In this document: piece after piece, positions 6,301 to 11,304 of the stretch
Position numbering within the stretch: the stretch's first letter is position 1
Layout: every line of letters starts with the position of its first letter
Assembly (NCBI GenBank): GCA_937888775.1
Contig: CALAQT010000023.1
Span: 1 to 11,304 of the forward strand
DNA: 11,304 nt
Direction: 5' to 3'
From: an uncultured Actinomycetes bacterium
GTDB lineage: Bacteria; Actinomycetota; Thermoleophilia; Solirubrobacterales; Solirubrobacteraceae
The notes under the pieces: generated by a model
Databases searched by the model: none
What the model saw: the letters and a program-made list of their open reading frames with translations, nothing else
What the model was told of the DNA's origin: nothing
Program-made: the position numbers and the translations under genes

Positions 6301-6409
6301 TCGTGGCTGGGAATGGATGGTTTTCGGGCGCTATGACTTGGGCGCTGCCGTAGCGGAACTCGGTGCGGGTGCCGGCGGGCTCGATGGTCGTTGCGTCTTG
6401 AAGGGTCGA

Positions 6410-7243
6410 TCAATTGGGGGCGAGCTCGCCGAAGAAGTAGGAGGCGGTGACACCGCCGTCCATGAGGAAGTCGCTGCCGGTGATAAACGCGCCGTCTTGG
6501 CCCATGAGAAGCGCGCCGACGTCGCCGACCTCGTCTGGAGTGCCGGCGCGTCCGGCCGGAGACAACTCGATCATGCGTCGGTATCCCTCGCCGCGGGGAC
6601 CGGTCAGCTCGTCCCTCGCGAGTGGGGTCATGATGATGCCGGGGCTGATCGTGTTGATTCGCGCCCCGCGCTTGCCCCACCGTACGGCCTCGGCCATTAC
6701 GCGCAGCGAGTTCGCACGCTTGGCCAGCTGGTATGCGTGCAGCGGGTCTGTCACCTGATCGGGCTGAAGCATCGGCAGCGCCAGTAGCTCGTCGGCTGGC
6801 GTCGTTGCGAGAGCGGCGTCTTGCTCGGCGGTCAGAGTCCCCAGACGATGCCCGGACTGCGACGCGATGACCACCCCGGCGCCGCCGCGTGCGATGACGC
6901 GCCCGAACTCCTCGAGCAGCACCGCAGTTCCGTAGAGGTCGACACGGAGAATCATCTCCGGCGACGCTTGGCTTGGCGAGACCCCCGCGGCGTGGATGAC
7001 ACCGGTGATGTCACCGAACGTCGTTGAGGTCTCGACGAGCACGTGGATCGACTCGCGCGAGGACACGTCGACGGTCGCTGTGCTCACTTCGAAGCCCGCG
7101 TCGGCCATCACTCCGGCCGCCGCGTCGGCGTTGCTTTGGCGCAGGTCAGCCAGCACGACGCGTTTACCGGCGCTGACCCGCCGGGCGATGGCCTGGCCGA
7201 TGGAGCCGGCTCCAATGACGACAACGACTTGGTTCATGACCAT
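6410..7243 (-). CDS. SDR family NAD(P)-dependent oxidoreductase
   Basis: A short-chain dehydrogenase/reductase of 277 residues that catalyses reversible alcohol/carbonyl oxidoreduction. The Rossmann motif is GAGSIGQAIA (11-20), a variant of TGxxxGIG. Asp33 (LADLRQ) after the second strand suggests NAD(H) preference. HAAG (84-87) replaces NNAG. The catalytic Ser is at 128 or 130 (IASQSGH), with Tyr171 and Lys175 in YQLAK. PGIIMTPLAR and GSDFLMDGGVT close the cofactor and C-terminal parts. ATG at 7243 or 7237 both have an AGGAG about 6 nt upstream, so the start is ambiguous by two codons. It is the last gene of the leftward operon, 74 bp after the DUF2255 gene. The substrate cannot be read from the motifs. 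Confidence 0.9.
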   Translation of the reverse strand: MVMNQVVVVIGAGSIGQAIARRVSAGKRVVLADLRQSNADAAAGVMADAGFEVSTATVDVSSRESIHVLVETSTTFGDITGVIHAAGVSPSQASPEMILRVDLYGTAVLLEEFGRVIARGGAGVVIASQSGHRLGTLTAEQDAALATTPADELLALPMLQPDQVTDPLHAYQLAKRANSLRVMAEAVRWGKRGARINTISPGIIMTPLARDELTGPRGEGYRRMIELSPAGRAGTPDEVGDVGALLMGQDGAFITGSDFLMDGGVTASYFFGELAPN

Positions 7244-7317
7244 CTCCTACTCCTGTGTGCTCGGCTGAATACGGACCGGGTTCCTGCGAAGCAGCGGTCT
7301 TGGGTGTTGACGGGGTG

Positions 7318-7695
7318 TCATCTCCGGGGCGTCAGCCGGAGCGTGGTTGCGCGGTGATCGGTATCGGTGATGCTGTCGACGATGCTCGCGTACCGGCGGC
7401 CGTACTTCTCGAGGTAGGCGGTATCGACCGCGTCGAGCACGCCGACGTCGGCGTCCTCCACCGTCACGTCCTTCTGGACACCGCCGGCCGAGATCCGAGC
7501 CTGGCCGCTTGCCCGCGCGATGCGATGCCAGCCGCTCCCCGCGCCGTATGCGGCGCGTACGTAGAGGTCATCGCCGGCATGCACGACCCAGATCGGGCGC
7601 GGGGCGCGCCTCGTGCCGTCGCGACGCCGCGGCGCGATCTCGAGTTCCTCGGCGCCGCCGATGCGGCGCAGCTCGTCCCCGGTCCAGGCGGCCAT
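7318..7695 (-). CDS. DUF2255 family protein
   Basis: A 125-residue DUF2255 protein. The pattern is characteristic: N-terminal W-x-GDELRRIGGAEELEIAP, the central PIWVVHAGDDLYVRAAYG strand pair, WHRIARASGQARI, and a C-terminal TTLRLTPR. The family has a split-barrel-like appearance resembling the deazaflavin/FMN-dependent nitroreductase and pyridoxamine-oxidase-like proteins, but its function is not established. The ATG at 7695 shares a base with the TAA of the alcohol dehydrogenase gene, so the two are translationally coupled. DUF2255 genes are often next to oxidoreductases in actinobacteria (from general knowledge), which fits a redox accessory role. Confidence 0.85.
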   Translation of the reverse strand: MAAWTGDELRRIGGAEELEIAPRRRDGTRRAPRPIWVVHAGDDLYVRAAYGAGSGWHRIARASGQARISAGGVQKDVTVEDADVGVLDAVDTAYLEKYGRRYASIVDSITDTDHRATTLRLTPRR

Positions 7696-8732
7696 TACAG
7701 GCTCCCTACGCGGACGAGGGACTTGATCGCGCGGCGCTCGTCCATCGCGGCGTAGGCGTCGGCGATGCCGTCGAGGCCGGTTTCGTAGTCCAGGACACGG
7801 CCCGGGTTGATGCGCTCAGCGAGAACGTCGTCGAGCAGCTCGGGGAGGTAGACGCGCACGGGGGCTCCTCCGCCGCGCACGCCGACGGTGCGGGAGAACA
7901 TCTGTCCGATCGGGAGCTCGACGCCATGCGGGACGCCGACAAACCCGACCATCGACCCGGCACGGGCGATGTCGATCGCGGTCTGCATCGCCTGGTCTGT
8001 CCCCACGCACTCCAGAGTGGCGTCGACGCCCACGCCGTCGGTCAGTTCCTTGATCGCGGCGACGGCCTCCTCGCCTCGCTCGGCGACGATGTCCGTGGCG
8101 CCGAACTCCTGAGCAAGGGCCTGACGATCCGGATGGCGGGAGAGGGCGATGATCCGCTCGGCGCCGAGCCGCTTGGCAGCGAGCACGCCGGAGAGCCCGA
8201 CGGCGCCGTCGCCAACGACGGCGACAGTCTGCCCGGGCTTGACCCTGGCGCAGACGGCGGCGTGGTGGCCTGTGGCGAACACGTCGGAGAGGGTGAGCAG
8301 CGAGCGCATCATCTCGTCGGAGTGGCCGGAGCCGGGGACGATGAGAAGTGTGGTGTCGGCCAGCGGGACTCGGACGGCCTCGCCTTGGCCGCCGTCGCCG
8401 TTCATTGGGAAGAAGCCGCCGTTCATGCATGCGGTCGTGATGCCGTTCTGGCAGTTGGGGCAGGTGCCGTCGCTGAAGGCGAACGGCGAGATCACCAGAT
8501 CGCCCTTTCGCAGCGTCGTCACGTCGGCACCGACGTCCTCGACGACGCCGATGAACTCGTGGCCGATCGGGCCGGGCTCGAAGGGCGAGTCGCCGCGGTA
8601 GTACCAGAGATCCGACCCGCACACGCAGGCGAGTACGACGCGCACGACCGCGTCGGAGGGCTCCCGGATCGCCGCGTCGGGCCGGTCGCCTGCGGTGATG
8701 TTGCGGGGTTCGTGAAAGATCGCAGCACGCAC
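7695..8732 (-). CDS. zinc-dependent alcohol dehydrogenase (MDR family)
   Basis: A medium-chain zinc dehydrogenase of about 345 residues. From the GTG at 8732, the catalytic zinc ligands are Cys38 (CVCGSD) and His58-Glu59 (GHEF), with Asp150 a likely further ligand. The structural-zinc lobe has only three clear cysteines, Cys91, Cys94 and Cys102 (CPNCQNGITTAC), where the family usually has four. The Rossmann motif GDGAVG lies at 174-179, and SRHPDR after the second strand suggests NADP(H). GTG 8732 is preferred over GTG 8738 because GAGGAGG at 8740-8746 is 7 nt from the first and only 1 nt from the second. It is the first gene of the leftward operon, divergent from the XRE regulator. Substrate is unknown. 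Confidence 0.9.
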   Translation of the reverse strand: MRAAIFHEPRNITAGDRPDAAIREPSDAVVRVVLACVCGSDLWYYRGDSPFEPGPIGHEFIGVVEDVGADVTTLRKGDLVISPFAFSDGTCPNCQNGITTACMNGGFFPMNGDGGQGEAVRVPLADTTLLIVPGSGHSDEMMRSLLTLSDVFATGHHAAVCARVKPGQTVAVVGDGAVGLSGVLAAKRLGAERIIALSRHPDRQALAQEFGATDIVAERGEEAVAAIKELTDGVGVDATLECVGTDQAMQTAIDIARAGSMVGFVGVPHGVELPIGQMFSRTVGVRGGGAPVRVYLPELLDDVLAERINPGRVLDYETGLDGIADAYAAMDERRAIKSLVRVGSL

Positions 8733-8862
8733 AGCCACGCCTCCTCAGTTGTTTTTCGGTTCGGTCACGTCCTCACCTTGACACGCCTATCGCGAAACTG
8801 AGAGGCCCTGTCAAAGGGGTACTGACGGGGCACCCTTGACCCGCTTCGAGCGGGGTATGTTG
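8733..8862. promoter_or_regulatory. divergent promoter/operator region of the redox module
   Basis: This 130-bp spacer serves both operons. On the minus strand, TTGACA (8809-8814) and GATAGG (8786-8791) are 17 bp apart, a fair sigma70 promoter for the alcohol dehydrogenase operon. TTGACA also occurs on the plus strand at 8778-8783. The two boxes form an inverted repeat centred near 8796 that could be an operator for the XRE protein. I see no good -10 for the rightward operon. Its ribosome site GCGGGG (8849-8854) supports ATG 8863. Confidence 0.5.
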
Positions 8863-9742
8863 ATGTCCGTGGACGCCACCAACGACATCGCCGAGTTCCT
8901 CACCAGCCGCCGCGCCCGGGTCACGCCCGAGCAGGTCGGGTTGCCGACCTGGGGCCCGCGCCGTGTCAAGGGTCTGCGCCGCGAGGAGGTCGCCTCGCTG
9001 GCCGGGGTCAGCGTCGAGTACTACAAGCGCCTGGAGCGCGGCAATGCCAGCGGCGTCTCAGACGGCGTGCTTGAGGCGCTCGCGCGAGCGCTGCAGCTCG
9101 ACGATGCCGAGCGCGCGCACCTGTTCGATCTCGCCCGCGCCGCCAGCCCAATCGCCCCGAAGCGCCGACGCCCGGCACAGCAGCGGGTCCGGCCGGTGGT
9201 GCTGCGGATCCTCGAATCGATTAGCGCCCCGGCGATCGTGCGCAACAGCCGCGTCGACTACCTCGCCGCGAACCCGCTCGGCCGCGCACTCTACGCACCA
9301 CTGTTCGACAGCCGTGAGCAGCCTGCCAACAGCGCCCGCTTCACCTTCCTTGACCCGGCCGCACAGAACTTCTACGTCGACTGGGATCGCACCGCAAGAG
9401 ACCTCGTCGCTCACCTGCGCTCCGAGGCCGGCCGCAACCCCTACGACCGGGGGCTGTCGGACCTCGTCGGCGAGCTCTCGACCCGCAGCCCCGAGTTCCG
9501 CACCTGGTGGGCCGCGCACAACGTCCGCTACCACCGCACCCGGCACCAAGCGCCTGTGCCACCCGGTCGTCGTCGAGCTCGAGCTCGACTACGAGGTCAT
9601 GGACGTCTCCGCCGACGATGGGCTGACGATCAGCGTCTTCAGCGCCGAGCCGGGCAGCCGCTCTGCTCAGGCCCTTGACCTGCTGGCGAGCTGGACCGCC
9701 ACCCCGGAGCACGCGAGCACCCCGCCGACGAACAGGACCTGA
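8863..9742 (+). pseudogene. XRE/MmyB-like transcriptional regulator with a one-base frameshift
   Basis: A DNA-binding regulator with an N-terminal XRE helix-turn-helix (about residues 37-80; LRREEVASLAGVSVEYYKRL) and a C-terminal MmyB-like ligand-binding domain (FLDPAAQNFYVDWDRTARDL, FRTWWAAHNVRYH). The frame is intact to Thr226. One extra C within 9539-9541 then shifts it, giving 45 unrelated residues and a stop at 9678. Removing one C restores GTKRLCHPVVVELELDYEV and the family's usual ending, to TGA 9740-9742 (292 residues). That restored stop is one base before the cupin ATG, the expected operon spacing, so the corrected frame is surely the ancestral one. Start ATG 8863 follows GCGGGG by 8 nt. 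It probably controls both divergent operons. A sequencing error is a real alternative to a true mutation. Confidence 0.88.
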
Positions 9743-9743
9743 C

Positions 9744-10157
9744 ATGCAGATCACCCGCAGCTCTGTCGACACCGCCAAAGGCCCGGCTGATTGGTTCACC
9801 GGCGACGTTTACATCGACCCCGTCGCCGCGCCCGCAGGCAGCTCGACGTTCGCCGCTGCCAACGTCCATTTCACCCCCGGCGCTCGCACTGCGTGGCACA
9901 CCCATCCGCACGGTCAGACGATCTACGTCACGGAGGGCGTCGGCCTCTACCAGCGCGAGGACGGCCCGGTCGAGGTGATCCGCCCCGGCGACCGCGTCTT
10001 CTTCGAACCGGGCGAGAACCACTCGCACGGCGCCACACCGAACCGCTTCATGGTCCACATCGCCATGCAGCAGAACGACGACTCCGGCAGCCCAGTGACC
10101 TGGGGCCGCCACGTCACCGACGAGGAATACGCCGCCGGCCCGACTGCGGAGAACTGA
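9744..10157 (+). CDS. cupin resembling Mn-dependent hydroxynitrile-lyase cupins
   Basis: A 137-residue single-domain cupin. The metal site is WHTHPHGQ (His52, His54, Gln58) plus His93 in GENHSHGA. This H-x-H-x3-Q...H set and the flanking FTPGARTAWHTHP and RPGDRVFFEPGE resemble small cupins such as the Granulicella (R)-hydroxynitrile lyase, a manganese enzyme. That is family knowledge recalled, not a search result. Many close relatives have no known reaction, and the usual HWHG is HSHG here. The ATG lies one base after the corrected stop of the XRE gene and uses the AGGA at that gene's end. It is the middle gene of the rightward operon, followed after 48 bp by the aldo/keto reductase. Confidence 0.88.
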   Translation: MQITRSSVDTAKGPADWFTGDVYIDPVAAPAGSSTFAAANVHFTPGARTAWHTHPHGQTIYVTEGVGLYQREDGPVEVIRPGDRVFFEPGENHSHGATPNRFMVHIAMQQNDDSGSPVTWGRHVTDEEYAAGPTAEN

Positions 10158-10205
10158 TCTTCGCTGCCGACGCACCCGCAGCTCTCGACAACCCAAAGGA
10201 GCACG

Positions 10206-11084
10206 ATGGAACCCCTGACCCTCAACAACGGCGTCGAGATGCCCGCGCTCGGACTCGGCGTCTTCCAGACGGCCCCCGACGAGACCCGCGACGCAGTCCG
10301 CTCCGCACTCGCCGCTGGCTACCGGCACATCGACACCGCCGCGGCCTACGGCAACGAGCGCCAAGTCGGCGAGGCGGTCCAAACCTCCGACCTGGACCGC
10401 TCAGAGGTCTTCCTGGAGACCAAGATCTGGATCAGCGACTACGGATACGACGAGACGCTGCACGGCTTCGAGAAGAGCGCCGGGAAGCTCGGCGTCGACC
10501 AGATCGACCTGCTGATCCTGCACCAACCGCTGCCGTCGGCGTTTGACCGGACCCTAGAGGCCTACCGTGCCCTGGAGACGCTGCTGGCTGACGGCAAGGT
10601 CCGCGCGATCGGGGTCAGCAACTTCATGGTCGAGCACCTCACCAACCTTCTGGAGCACGCCACGGTGGTGCCGGCGGTCAACCAAATCGAGTGCCACCCC
10701 TACTTCCAGCAGCGAGAGGTGCAGAACCTCAACGCGGAGCACGGAATCCTCACGCAGGCCTGGTCACCAATCGGAGGCATCACCTTCTACCGCGACGGTA
10801 GCCACGGCAGCACCCTCGACGACCCAGTGATCGGGGAAATCGCCAGGGTCCACGGCAAGACTCCAGCCCAGGTGATGCTGCGTTGGGGTCTGCAGCACGG
10901 CCGCTCGGTCATTCCGAAGTCCACCAAGCCCAGCCGCATCGCAGAGAACATCAACGTGTTCGACTTCGAGCTCTCAGCCAACGAGATGGCCGCGATCGAC
11001 GGCCTGGACACCGTCCGTCGCGGCGGCCCCGAGCCGGACGCAATCACCTTGGACGCCTTCGGCCGCGAGATCCCCGAGGCCTGA
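10206..11084 (+). CDS. aldo/keto reductase
   Basis: A 292-residue aldo/keto reductase, a TIM-barrel enzyme that reduces aldehydes or ketones with NADPH. All four catalytic residues are present: Asp43 and Tyr48 (HIDTAAAYGNE), Lys73 (ETKIW) and His106 (LLILHQP). The family strands AIGVSNF and NQIECHPYFQQ follow. The C-terminal cofactor motif VIPKSTKPSRIAEN fits NADPH. It resembles 2,5-diketo-gluconate reductase-like AKRs, a broad group, so the substrate is not assigned. A strong AAAGGAG at 10195-10201 sits 4 nt before the ATG. It is the last gene of the rightward operon, and the second direct repeat starts about 10 bp after its stop. Confidence 0.92.
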   Translation: MEPLTLNNGVEMPALGLGVFQTAPDETRDAVRSALAAGYRHIDTAAAYGNERQVGEAVQTSDLDRSEVFLETKIWISDYGYDETLHGFEKSAGKLGVDQIDLLILHQPLPSAFDRTLEAYRALETLLADGKVRAIGVSNFMVEHLTNLLEHATVVPAVNQIECHPYFQQREVQNLNAEHGILTQAWSPIGGITFYRDGSHGSTLDDPVIGEIARVHGKTPAQVMLRWGLQHGRSVIPKSTKPSRIAENINVFDFELSANEMAAIDGLDTVRRGGPEPDAITLDAFGREIPEA

Positions 11085-11093
11085 GAGCCGCCG

Positions 11094-11192
11094 CTCGCCC
11101 ATGACGACGATGCGAAGCCGGTGAGCAGCGAAAAGCGTGTCCCGAACCGTGTCCCAAGCTCCGCAGATATGACCCCAACCAGCCCGACCTAG
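11094..11192 (+). pseudogene. C-terminal tail of a lost integrase (putative), copy 2
   Basis: The frame is the same as in copy 1 and stops at TAG 11190-11192. Several of the differences between the copies keep or conserve the residue (CCA/CCG, CCG/CCA, ACC/AGC, TCC/ACC, GAG/AAG), and the stop differs only as TAA/TAG, which hints at a shared coding past. Upstream of 11094 the integrase body is missing and the sequence runs into the aldo/keto reductase end. Confidence 0.45.
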
Positions 11193-11237
11193 CCTGACCG
11201 AATCCCCAATAGCCGGGGGGAATCGCGGCTCATGGGA

Positions 11238-11300
11238 CGGCCTTCAAAACTGGCAGGGCCGGGCAGCCCCCGGCTTGGAAGGTTCGATTCCTTCGCCGCG
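11238..11300 (+). pseudogene. 3' half of a tRNA-Sec-like gene (attachment-site remnant), copy 2
   Basis: The anticodon loop is CTTCAAA with UCA, the same loop as bacterial tRNA-Sec. The variable arm GCCGGG/CCCGGC (11258-11274) is perfect. The T arm GAAGG-TTCGATT-CCTTC (11278-11294) has a canonical loop, and GCCGCG (11295-11300) forms the acceptor 3' strand. A CGCGGC at 11224-11229 could pair with it, but a D arm does not fit between. No CCA is encoded. This is a remnant or att core, not a complete gene. Confidence 0.65.
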
Positions 11301-11304
11301 TCGT

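Larger units (their letters stand above)
6094..6304 (+). repeat. 211-bp direct repeat, copy 1 (integrase tail plus tRNA-Sec 3' half)
   Basis: This copy aligns without gaps to 11094-11304, exactly 5000 bp downstream. By hand count there are 24 differences over 6101-6304 (about 88% identity). Divergence is uneven: 5 in the first 60 bases, 16 in the next 80, and only 3 in the last 64, which are tRNA-like. Similarity stops abruptly near 6091-6094; upstream is the antitoxin gene here and an aldo/keto reductase gene at copy 2. The unit looks like an integrative-element attachment region: the end of an integrase frame, a short spacer, then a tRNA 3' half. It lies head to head with the DUF433 gene and converges with the SDR operon. 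Confidence 0.9.
6305..11304 (+). mobile_element. candidate selC-type island or cassette: redox module plus distal att
   Basis: This 5000-bp unit begins right after att-like repeat copy 1 and ends with copy 2. It carries two complete divergent operons (ADH-DUF2255-SDR and XRE-cupin-AKR) that fit within the bracket with little excess DNA. In the standard tRNA-integration model the integrase lies next to the distal att. Here only its putative tail remains before copy 2, so the element would be non-autonomous or would depend on an integrase elsewhere. This is inferred from repeat position and content; no integrase, relaxase or transposase is visible in the window. Confidence 0.45.
11094..11304 (+). 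repeat. 211-bp direct repeat, copy 2
   Basis: This copy is collinear with 6094-6304 without indels. It begins 10 bp after the aldo/keto reductase stop and is cut by the window end, four bases past the tRNA-like part. Upstream flanks of the two copies are unrelated. Copy 2 has the better-preserved tRNA-like half: its variable arm is a perfect 6-bp stem, where copy 1 has a G-T pair. Confidence 0.9.

Noticed and set aside
7509..8801. A 430-residue plus-strand open frame
   Set aside because: It is the antisense shadow of the alcohol dehydrogenase and DUF2255 genes, and its sequence is low-complexity Asp/Gly/Ala/Arg without a domain.
6094..11304. The exact 5000-bp spacing as a meaningful number
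   Set aside because: The round figure carries no biological meaning. What matters is that the repeat copies align without indels.
1..11304. CRISPR array, rRNA, or insertion sequence with terminal inverted repeats
   Set aside because: No short regularly spaced repeats, no rRNA-like sequence and no transposase frame were seen on either strand.

Overview
The window is GC-rich throughout and has the gene style of a high-GC Actinomycetota: GTG and TTG starts, ATGA or TTGA gene overlaps, and MmyB-type XRE regulators divergent from oxidoreductase genes. A soil lineage such as Thermoleophilia/Solirubrobacterales is my guess from general feel, not something the sequence proves. Gene density is uneven: compact operons are separated by gene-poor spacers that hold degenerate repeats and gene relics. 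That is typical of accessory DNA.

Layout. Positions 1-566 hold no gene I can support. Positions 567-2733 hold a small cluster: an APH-like phosphotransferase (minus, with an internal double frameshift), a divergent nucleotidyltransferase, and a GFA/CENP-V zinc protein coupled to it by an ATGA overlap. Positions 2734-4254 are gene-poor: a ~135-bp degenerate direct repeat (R2) occurs twice, around a relic of an NTF2-like gene and an intact DsrE-like gene. An alpha/beta hydrolase (minus) follows at 4255-5133. A compact two-gene operon (minus) at 5488-6080 then encodes a DUF433 antitoxin-like protein and a DUF5615 PIN-like toxin-like protein, with a hairpin downstream.

The most interesting structure is a 211-bp direct repeat at 6094-6304 and 11094-11304, about 88% identical over its core, without indels and spaced exactly 5000 bp. 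Each copy has two parts. First comes a short reading frame with the same stop position in both copies, which I read as the C-terminal tail of a lost tyrosine integrase. Then comes the 3' half of a tRNA that looks like tRNA-Sec (selC): UCA in the anticodon loop, a long variable arm with a covarying pair, a perfect T arm and an acceptor 3' strand. This is what the distal att site of an island integrated at selC should look like. The two copies bracket one self-contained module, suggesting an accretion or cassette-like array at a selC-type site.

The bracketed module (6305-11093) is a redox gene cluster in two divergent operons. Leftward are a zinc alcohol dehydrogenase, a DUF2255 protein and an SDR. 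Rightward are an XRE/MmyB-like regulator (broken by a one-base insertion), a cupin resembling manganese hydroxynitrile-lyase cupins, and an aldo/keto reductase. The regulator probably controls both operons from the 130-bp divergent spacer. The three NAD(P)H oxidoreductases plus the cupin suggest processing of a carbonyl or hydroxyl compound, substrate unknown.
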